This document shows, one piece after another, positions 1-5,214 of a stretch of 5,214 nt of DNA (its first letter is position 1; every line of letters begins with the position of its first letter). The DNA comes from an uncultured Coriobacteriaceae bacterium. Lineage in GTDB: Bacteria; Actinomycetota; Coriobacteriia; Coriobacteriales; Atopobiaceae. Position numbers and translations under genes: made by a program. The notes beneath the pieces were generated by a model. The model searched no databases. It was not told the DNA's origin and worked only from the letters and a program-made list of their open reading frames with translations. The DNA lies in the NCBI GenBank assembly GCA_900551595.1, contig URWR01000123.1:1-5214 (forward strand), read 5' to 3'.

Positions 1-1147
1 GGTAAGACGGGGCGTGCCCGTTAGACTCCATGGTGAGCTGCTGCAGGTAAGCCGGGAAGCGGTGCAGATACTGGCAGTACGGAAGCACGGCGTGGCTCTT
101 GGAGCCGAAGAAGTTGACGTACCAGACATTGAACAGGCCCATCAGCGCGACGGCATTGTTCTCGAGCGGCGTATTGCAGAAGTACTCGTCGATGGCGTGG
201 AAGCCCTCGAGGAACTGCTGGAAACGCTCGGGGCCGAGCACGACGATCAGCGACAGGCCCACGGCGGAGTCGACGGAGTAGCGGCCGCCGACCCAATTCC
301 AGAAACCAAAGGCGTTAGCGGGGTCGATGCCGAAGGCCTCGACCTTCTCGAGTGCGGTGGAAACGGCGACGAAGTGCTTTGCCACGGCCTCGGCGTTCTG
401 CTCATCGGAGCCATCGATGGCGCCCTGAGCCTTGAGCTGCTCGAGCATCCAGGTCTTGACCTCGCGGGCGTTGGTGAGGGTCTCGAGCGTGGTGAAGGTC
501 TTGGAGACGATGATCACGAGCGTGGTCTCGGGATCCAGACCCTTGATCTTCTCGGCCATATCATTCGGGTCGATATTGGAGACATAGCGGCAATCTATAC
601 CAGCATCGGCATAGGGCTTGAGCGCCTCGTAGATCATGACAGGACCAAGATCGGAACCGCCAATGCCAATGCTCATAACATGCTCAATGCGCTTGCCCGA
701 CACGCCCTTCCATTCGCCGGAACGCACGCGCTCAGCAAAGGCATACATGCGATCGAGAACCTCGTGAACGTCGGCAACGCAATCCTGGCCATCAACGATA
801 ACCTTGCCCTTGTCGACAACAGGACGACGCAGAGCCGTGTGCAGAACAGCACGATCCTCGGTGGTGTTGATGTGCTCGCCGGCATACATAGCGTCGCGAC
901 GCTCTTCCAAACCAACAGCACGACCAAGCGCGCAGAGCAGCCTTACCGTCTCATCGTCAATAAGGTTTTTTGAGAGATCAAAATGCAGATCGGACATGTC
1001 AAAAGAGAACTTGTTTACACGATCTGGATCAGAGGCAAACCATTCTTTGAGGCTAATTCCTTTATCTTGAAGCTCGTTGTAATGCGCCTGGAGCGCAGCC
1101 CATTCAGGCGTTTTTGTGGCATCTATCGGTGCAGGAATCTGTGACAT
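1..1147 (-). CDS. pgi: Glucose-6-phosphate isomerase, 3' end cut by window edge
   Basis: Cytosolic enzyme that interconverts glucose 6-phosphate and fructose 6-phosphate in glycolysis and gluconeogenesis. The first 382 residues are visible; the family is usually about 450-550 aa, so the C-terminus lies beyond position 1. Seen directly: the sugar-phosphate (SIS-type) motif GIGGSDLGP (residues 161-169), phosphate-binding SKTFTTLET (215-223), the family signature [14 protein letters not shown] with Arg289, and TMESNG with Glu374, which matches the catalytic base Glu of rabbit PGI. The catalytic His and Lys near the C-terminus fall outside the window. The residue after ESNG is His378, where E. 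coli and mammalian enzymes have Lys. The ATG at 1147 is preceded by a good Shine-Dalgarno site and begins [16 protein letters not shown], with no better start nearby. Codon use shifts strongly along the gene: GC3 is about 44% in the first 70 codons and 88% after codon 190. The identification is very secure. Confidence 0.97.
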   Translation of the reverse strand, partial: MSQIPAPIDATKTPEWAALQAHYNELQDKGISLKEWFASDPDRVNKFSFDMSDLHFDLSKNLIDDETVRLLCALGRAVGLEERRDAMYAGEHINTTEDRAVLHTALRRPVVDKGKVIVDGQDCVADVHEVLDRMYAFAERVRSGEWKGVSGKRIEHVMSIGIGGSDLGPVMIYEALKPYADAGIDCRYVSNIDPNDMAEKIKGLDPETTLVIIVSKTFTTLETLTNAREVKTWMLEQLKAQGAIDGSDEQNAEAVAKHFVAVSTALEKVEAFGIDPANAFGFWNWVGGRYSVDSAVGLSLIVVLGPERFQQFLEGFHAIDEYFCNTPLENNAVALMGLFNVWYVNFFGSKSHAVLPYCQYLHRFPAYLQQLTMESNGHAPSY

Positions 1148-1152
1148 TTGCT

Positions 1153-1157
1153 CTCCT
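1153..1157 (-). promoter_or_regulatory. Ribosome binding site of pgi
   Basis: On the minus strand AGGAG, inside AGGAGAG, lies 5 nt before the ATG at 1147. It is a strong Shine-Dalgarno site and fixes the pgi start. Confidence 0.8.
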
Positions 1158-1169
1158 CTTATCGCGTTC

Positions 1170-1183
1170 CTCCAACGCTGGAG
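1170..1183 (-). other. Short hairpin upstream of pgi
   Basis: Minus-strand CTCCA-GCGT-TGGAG forms a perfect 5-bp stem with a 4-nt loop, 12 nt before the pgi Shine-Dalgarno site. The 3' arm contains a second SD-like GGAGG with no start codon at a usable distance. No T-run follows, so it is not a terminator. A regulatory role is only a guess, and a stem this short can arise by chance. Confidence 0.3.
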
Positions 1184-1237
1184 TCGGGCTTGACGGGAAG
1201 TCGCACCATCGGCATCCGGCAATCTTTATTATCGCCC

Positions 1238-3730
1238 TTAATGATGCGTCTGCTCGCCAAAAACCTCCTCAGCGATACGCGCTGTTTCGGCAGCATCTTT
1301 CGCATAGTAATCAGCGCCGACCATCTGGGCATATTCTGGGTTGAGCACCGCTCCTCCAACCACGACCTTGCACCAAGGAGCCTGTTCGCGCAAAAGAGCA
1401 ATAGTCTCAGCCATAGCCGGAACCGTCGTCGTCATAAGCGCTGATAATCCCGCAAGCTGAATATGATGCGCAACCACCTCATCCACAAACGCTTGTGGAT
1501 CGACATCGCGCCCTAAATCGCGCACGTAGTAGCCATAGTTTTCTAACAGCATTCGAACAATATTCTTACCAATGTCGTGAATATCGCCCTTCACCGTGCA
1601 GAGAGCAATTTCGCCCTTATCGGGCACATCGGCAGCACTCACCGAGGAACGCACCACTTCAAACCCTGCTTTAGCTGCCTCAGCCGATGCCATAAGCTGC
1701 GGTAAGAACAGCGTTCCTTTTTCAAACTTATCTCCCACCTCATCGAGTGCGGGGATAAGAACCTCATTGATGACCCAAAGCGCCTCATGGGAAGCCAAAA
1801 GCTCCTCAACTGCCTGGGCGCACGGATCTCCGCGGCCTTCCACTACTGCTGTGTGCGCCCGCTCGGAAGCAGACGCCGCTTCCGGACTTTTTGTGCTATC
1901 AGACTGTTGGTTGGCGGCGCCTGCAGCCACAGGCTTCTTATCAGACCGCCCGGCATTGTGGGCAATATAGTCGGCCGCTGCAACGTCTTGCCCGTTGAGC
2001 ACGCGCCATGCTGCCACCGCATCCATAAAGCGCTGCGACAAAGGATTCATAATGGCGAGATCGAGGCCGGCAGCAAACGCCGCCGATAAAAACGTTGCGT
2101 TGATAAGCTCGCGGAAAGGCAAGCCGAAGCTCACATTTGAAACACCTAACACACATCTCACACCAGGAATGTTCTTCTTCACGAGCCGAATAGCGTCGAG
2201 AATTACACCGGCTGCTTTTTGATCGGTGGATACCGCCATCGTAAGGCAGTCGATAAGCACATCGCGCCGCGGAATACCTGCACGATCACAGGCATCGACT
2301 ATCTTTTGCGCAATGGCCAGTCTTTCCTCGGCAGTGTTGGGAATTCCCGCTTCGTCCAACGTGAGCCCCACTACCGCACAGCCATAATGCGCCACGATTG
2401 GCAGTATTGCTTCGAGTGATTCCTGCTTACCATTAACTGAGTTTACGATGGGTTTTCCGGGATAAATTCGAACCGCTTGTTCGATGGCCGACGGATCGGC
2501 TGAGTCAATTTGTAAGGGCAGCGACGTCACGCTCTGGAGGCGTTCCACCAGCTGCACCATAGTTGCTGGCTCATTAATCTCAGGAAGGCCCGCATTTACG
2601 TCAAGCACTTCCGCGCCTGCCTGCTCCTGTGCTACTGCCTCGCCAAGCACGTAATCATAATTGCCGGAACGCAGTGCCTCTTTGAGCTTGCGTTTGCCCG
2701 TTGGATTGATGCGCTCACCGATAACACCCACCGATCCAGGTGCTAAGGAGAACAGCTCGCGCGCACTTGTCACACGGAAATCATTCCTGTGGGCATCGAG
2801 GGTTGCTTGTTCTGCTGAGGAATCTGCGTTCTTTTCATCCTCAATGGAAGCACACCTGTTAAGCAAAGCCCGCATTGCCTGAATATGCGCAGGAGTTGTA
2901 CCACAGCAGCCGCCCATAATACGAACGCCAGCTTCGGCAAGCGGTTGCAAAGACTGTACATATTCCTCAGGCCCCACAGGGTAGGTCGTAACCCCATCTA
3001 CCACGCAGGGCAAACCTGCATTTGCTTGCACCATGACGGGGCATTCAACCCAGGGCAGCATGCGCATAACGAGCGGCGCAACCTCATCAGGGCCCAATGA
3101 ACAGTTAATACCCATCACATCAACACCGAGCGAAGCAAGGGTAACCGCCGCTACTTCAGGTGTCGTTCCGAGAAATGTGCGGCCATCTTCACCGAAAGTC
3201 ATAGTGCAAAATACCGGCAGATTACTGTTTTCTCGGCATGCCAGAACCGCCGCCTTTGCCTCGAGCAAATCCGCCATAGTTTCTATGATGAAAAAATCGG
3301 CGCCCGCCGCCTGTGCAGCGCATACCTCTTCAGCAAACAGCTTGTATGCCTCGTCAAACGACAGCGTGCCCAAAGGACGCAACAAAGCACCTGTTGGACC
3401 AATGTCGGCTGCCACATAACGAGCGCCAGCTTTTCGAGCGCACGCCACCGCAGCATCAAACACGTCTTGAACACGCGCTGTATCGCCCAATTTATAAGCA
3501 TTCGCCCCAAACGTATTTGTCGTTACGACCTCTGCTCCAGCTTCAACATACGTCTGGTGAATTTTTTGCACCAAATCGGGTTGCTCAAGACAGAGCAGTT
3601 CGGGAAGTTCACCCACAGCAAGACCTGCGGCCTGCAGCTGTGTACCCATCGCCCCATCGAAGAGGAGAGATTCTCGCCCAGCGAGCACCTCTGCTAGGTG
3701 TTTATCGGCAATTTTTAGCTTGTTAGCCAC
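1238..3730 (-). CDS. metH: Cobalamin-dependent methionine synthase, short form without activation domain
   Basis: Cytosolic enzyme that transfers the methyl group of 5-methyl-THF to homocysteine via methylcobalamin, giving methionine and THF. It has 830 aa with three modules. The homocysteine/zinc barrel (about 15-292) has FDGAMGT (25-30) and zinc-ligand cysteines C210 (GINC) and C275/C276 (GGCCG). The pterin-binding barrel (about 330-575) has IGERINPTGKRK, DVNAG, QIDSADP and SNVSFGLP. The cobalamin cap and Rossmann domains (about 638-825) have cap motif FLPQLMASA, the axial-ligand motif GDIHDIG with His718, GLSAL (761-765) and VVVGGA. The protein stops right after the B12 domain, so the roughly 330-residue AdoMet activation domain of E. 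coli MetH (1,227 aa) is absent. The GTG start at 3730 is chosen because GGAGG lies 7 nt upstream and homology begins just after it. The frame stays open upstream only because it overlaps the previous gene. A Ser/Ala-rich linker lies at about 594-635. Confidence 0.96.
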   Translation of the reverse strand: MANKLKIADKHLAEVLAGRESLLFDGAMGTQLQAAGLAVGELPELLCLEQPDLVQKIHQTYVEAGAEVVTTNTFGANAYKLGDTARVQDVFDAAVACARKAGARYVAADIGPTGALLRPLGTLSFDEAYKLFAEEVCAAQAAGADFFIIETMADLLEAKAAVLACRENSNLPVFCTMTFGEDGRTFLGTTPEVAAVTLASLGVDVMGINCSLGPDEVAPLVMRMLPWVECPVMVQANAGLPCVVDGVTTYPVGPEEYVQSLQPLAEAGVRIMGGCCGTTPAHIQAMRALLNRCASIEDEKNADSSAEQATLDAHRNDFRVTSARELFSLAPGSVGVIGERINPTGKRKLKEALRSGNYDYVLGEAVAQEQAGAEVLDVNAGLPEINEPATMVQLVERLQSVTSLPLQIDSADPSAIEQAVRIYPGKPIVNSVNGKQESLEAILPIVAHYGCAVVGLTLDEAGIPNTAEERLAIAQKIVDACDRAGIPRRDVLIDCLTMAVSTDQKAAGVILDAIRLVKKNIPGVRCVLGVSNVSFGLPFRELINATFLSAAFAAGLDLAIMNPLSQRFMDAVAAWRVLNGQDVAAADYIAHNAGRSDKKPVAAGAANQQSDSTKSPEAASASERAHTAVVEGRGDPCAQAVEELLASHEALWVINEVLIPALDEVGDKFEKGTLFLPQLMASAEAAKAGFEVVRSSVSAADVPDKGEIALCTVKGDIHDIGKNIVRMLLENYGYYVRDLGRDVDPQAFVDEVVAHHIQLAGLSALMTTTVPAMAETIALLREQAPWCKVVVGGAVLNPEYAQMVGADYYAKDAAETARIAEEVFGEQTHH

Positions 3731-4526
3731 GGCAGGTCCTCCCCGTTTTTCGCAGCGCACAAAAATCTCGAAGCTTACAAATCCTACAAGCGCCTTCACG
3801 GTTTGCCACGCCATCGTCTGTGCCTGCAGACACGTTTTGACCAATGCCCATAACAGCCGAAACGCTCTTTGTTGGCACCATAAGGTTTGATGCGGTAAGC
3901 GTAACGCCAAGCAGACGCATGGCATCCACGCTGGCAAGTAGATCCGCTTGGCAATCGAGCGGCAAATCGCCATACCCCGGGCTAAAACGCCCTGTTGCAT
4001 GTATGTCCTGCGAGGCCGCATATGCAACCACACGCGCACTCACCGCGTCGGCAGCTCGTTCAACAAGAGCTGTTGCTACGGCATCAAAGACAAGCTCGTC
4101 CAAGGCACTCGTTGCCGACAGTCGCTGCAGTTCTCGATCGATTGCGATGCCCAGCGTAACGACAAACACGGCAACTTCGCGTGCGCCCATCAAAAATTGT
4201 TGGATATCGCTGCCTGTAAGTTTGAGGCGCGAACCCTCAAGTGAGATGGGTTGCGTATTTTGAAGACGAAACACCCGCAGAGCAGCACGCGGGCGTGCAA
4301 GCGCCAATGCCCGCTCGGCTGCTTGTTCAACCTTTTCTTGCAGCGCATTGTCGGGCGTACCCGTGCTCATACCAAGATAGCGAAAGACCTCGTCATAGGG
4401 CACCGACTCAACAGGATAGTCTGCAACCGCAGGGAGGCTCCTATCTTCTGCTATGAGGTTGTTATCTGATGAAGCAACAGATGCCTTCTTGTTGACATCT
4501 GAAGCGCTAGGATGCCAAATAGCCAC
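3723..4526 (-). CDS. Free-standing MetH reactivation (AdoMet-binding activation domain) protein
   Basis: A 267-aa cytosolic protein related to the C-terminal activation domain of cobalamin-dependent methionine synthase (Pfam family Met_synt_B12) and to stand-alone homologues such as Thermotoga TM0269. The likely role is AdoMet-dependent reductive methylation of oxidised cob(II)alamin on the neighbouring short MetH. Seen directly: a polar, probably disordered N-terminus (1-40), an alpha/beta core (about 42-230), the AdoMet motif R180-F-S-P-G-Y185 followed by GDLP (E. coli MetH has RPAPGYPACP, with Arg1134 and Tyr1139), then GVTLTASNLMVPTKSVSAV (207-225). The tail has cysteines C247, C250, C256 and C265 in the pattern CxxCx5Cx8C, which could hold an Fe-S cluster or zinc. 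No signal peptide or membrane segment is visible. The GTG start at 4526 is the first possible one, since an in-frame TAG lies two codons upstream; its Shine-Dalgarno (GGTAG) is weak, so expression probably depends on coupling to metF. A later start such as GTG at codon 42 cannot be excluded. Confidence 0.88.
   Translation of the reverse strand: MAIWHPSASDVNKKASVASSDNNLIAEDRSLPAVADYPVESVPYDEVFRYLGMSTGTPDNALQEKVEQAAERALALARPRAALRVFRLQNTQPISLEGSRLKLTGSDIQQFLMGAREVAVFVVTLGIAIDRELQRLSATSALDELVFDAVATALVERAADAVSARVVAYAASQDIHATGRFSPGYGDLPLDCQADLLASVDAMRLLGVTLTASNLMVPTKSVSAVMGIGQNVSAGTDDGVANREGACRICKLRDFCALRKTGRTCRG
3738..3742 (-). promoter_or_regulatory. Ribosome binding site deciding the metH start
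   Basis: Minus-strand GGAGG, within GGGGAGGA, stands 7 nt before the GTG at 3730. It lies inside the last codons of the upstream reactivation gene (G262, R263), and that gene's TAA stop falls within the metH start as GTGGCTAA. The layout suggests coupled translation of the two proteins. Confidence 0.8.
4507..4526 (-). other. Overlap of metF end and reactivation gene start
   Basis: The last 20 nt of metF also encode the first residues of the reactivation protein in another frame. The GTG at 4526 follows an in-frame TAG and AAA, so the reading frame cannot extend further upstream. Only a weak GGTAG precedes the start, which fits re-initiation or coupling by ribosomes finishing metF. Confidence 0.65.
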
Positions 4527-5214
4527 TTTCTACCAGGGCGTCATGTGCCGCCCGTCCCACTTCAGGTCGATTCATTGTATAGACATGCAGCCCATCTACA
4601 CCATTGCGCGAAAGGTCAACAAGCTGCTCACAGGCAAACTCAATGCCTGCCCTCCGGACACTTGCAGGATCCTCTCCAGTTGCAAGCAGGCGCTTTATAA
4701 GTTTGGCTGGGATAGTTGCTCCACAGGTAAACGCCATACGCTTAACCTGGCTCTCGCTGGTAAACGGCATGATGCCAGCCACAACGGGAATTTTTATGCG
4801 CGCACGATCGCACGCATCACGGAAGCGATAGAACAGTTCGTTATCAAAGAAAAGCTGAGAAACGAGAAAATCCGCACCCGCATCTTGCTTGGCTTTGAGA
4901 TGCTCCATGGAGCGTGAGAAATCCTCACACGCAACATGACCCTCGGGATAGCATGCAGCGCCTATGCAGAGCTCTGGATCTCGTTCCTTTAGATAGGAAA
5001 TGAGGTCACATGCATAGGAGAAGTCTTTCGGTTCACGGCCAGGAATTGGATCGCCACGCAACGCCAAGACATTTTCTACACCATCGGCCTGCAAGCGGCT
5101 CACATATGCGTCCACCTCAGACCGCGTTGAACCCATACAGGTAAGATGCGCCATAGTCATGACATATGGGTTTTCCTGTTGGATACGCGCAGCAATAGCA
5201 GCGGTATTTCCAGA
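4507..5214 (-). CDS. metF: 5,10-methylenetetrahydrofolate reductase, N-terminus outside window
   Basis: FAD-dependent cytosolic enzyme that reduces 5,10-methylene-THF to 5-methyl-THF, the methyl donor for MetH. The last 235 residues are visible; E. coli MetF has 296, so roughly 55-60 N-terminal residues, including the catalytic Glu28 region, lie past position 5214. Numbering from the first visible residue: HLTCMGSTRSE (23-33), LALRGDPIPG (50-59) with the Asp equivalent to E. coli Asp120 near the flavin, AACYPEGH (86-93), VSQLFFDNELFYRFRD (118-133) with the Gln equivalent to Gln183, VVAGIMPFTS (144-153) and the C-terminal HVYTMNRPE (210-218). These align with E. coli MetF without gaps that would suggest damage. 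The TAG stop at 4507 lies 20 nt inside the next gene. The position first in the visible cluster fits substrate supply to MetH. Confidence 0.96.
   Translation of the reverse strand, partial: SGNTAAIAARIQQENPYVMTMAHLTCMGSTRSEVDAYVSRLQADGVENVLALRGDPIPGREPKDFSYACDLISYLKERDPELCIGAACYPEGHVACEDFSRSMEHLKAKQDAGADFLVSQLFFDNELFYRFRDACDRARIKIPVVAGIMPFTSESQVKRMAFTCGATIPAKLIKRLLATGEDPASVRRAGIEFACEQLVDLSRNGVDGLHVYTMNRPEVGRAAHDALVESGYLAS

Larger units (their letters stand above)
1148..1237 (-). other. metH-pgi intergenic region
   Basis: This 90-bp gap is the only real spacer in the window. It holds the pgi ribosome binding site and a small hairpin. I found no GC-rich hairpin followed by a T-run, so no Rho-independent terminator is visible. 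I also found no convincing sigma-70 promoter: a GATAAT just after the metH stop (1228-1233) could be a -10 box, but no good -35 lies 16-18 nt upstream of it. Transcription from metH may therefore read through into pgi, or pgi may have a promoter that cannot be recognised by eye. Confidence 0.6.

Noticed and set aside
14..973. 319-codon open frame on the plus strand
   Set aside because: It lies exactly antisense to pgi, which has clear catalytic motifs. The C/G-ending codons of pgi remove stops from the opposite strand. The translation resembles no family I recognise.
1228..1233. GATAAT on the minus strand as a -10 box for pgi
   Set aside because: With 16-18 nt spacing the upstream hexamers (such as CGAGCA) do not resemble TTGACA. 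TTGGCG is 21 nt away, which is too far.
1148..1237. Rho-independent terminator after metH
   Set aside because: The only hairpin has a 5-bp stem and is followed by GAACGCG rather than a T-run.
3313..3726. Plus-strand open frame of 137 codons, and similar ones at 3033-3419 and 4453-4917
   Set aside because: They are antisense to metH and metF, have no recognisable domains, and are rich in residues typical of shadow frames.
3731..4039. N-terminal extension of metH upstream of the GTG at 3730
   Set aside because: These 103 codons overlap the reactivation gene in another frame, look unlike any MetH, and the strong GGAGG points to the GTG at 3730.
1..5214. Riboswitch (cobalamin or SAM), CRISPR array, tRNA or insertion sequence
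   Set aside because: No spaced direct repeats, terminal inverted repeats, transposase or structured leader was found. Any riboswitch for this operon would lie upstream of metF, outside the window.

Overview
The window carries four genes, all on the minus strand and almost without gaps. Read in the direction of transcription they are: the 3' part of metF (methylenetetrahydrofolate reductase), a free-standing methionine synthase reactivation protein, metH (cobalamin-dependent methionine synthase, short form), and the 5' two-thirds of pgi (glucose-6-phosphate isomerase). Both end genes run off the window: metF lacks its N-terminus and pgi its C-terminus.

The first three genes form a tight methionine-cycle operon. 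metF overlaps the reactivation gene by 20 nt, and that gene overlaps metH by 8 nt. MetF makes 5-methyl-THF, and MetH moves the methyl group to homocysteine through cobalamin. The third protein probably supplies in trans the AdoMet-dependent repair of oxidised cobalamin that E. coli MetH performs with its own C-terminal domain. MetH here ends just after the B12 domain, at 830 aa against about 1,230 aa in E. coli. The reactivation protein carries the matching AdoMet motif (RFSPGY) plus a four-cysteine tail. A 90-bp gap without a visible terminator separates metH from pgi, a glycolytic gene with no evident tie to methionine.

The genes look bacterial. Split MetH systems are known from Thermotoga, and similar layouts are expected in Clostridia and Coriobacteriia. 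The C-ending codon bias in pgi, together with GTG starts and strong Shine-Dalgarno sites, suggests a moderately GC-rich actinobacterium of the Coriobacteriia (Collinsella/Olsenella-like). That placement is an impression from sequence style and is tentative.

The two most notable points are the cysteine-rich tail on the reactivation protein and a stepwise change of codon usage inside pgi. By hand count, GC at third codon positions is about 44% in codons 1-70, 59% in codons 71-190 and 88% in codons 191-382. I saw no RNA gene, mobile element, CRISPR array, riboswitch or convincing terminator, and no gene-free stretch longer than 90 bp.
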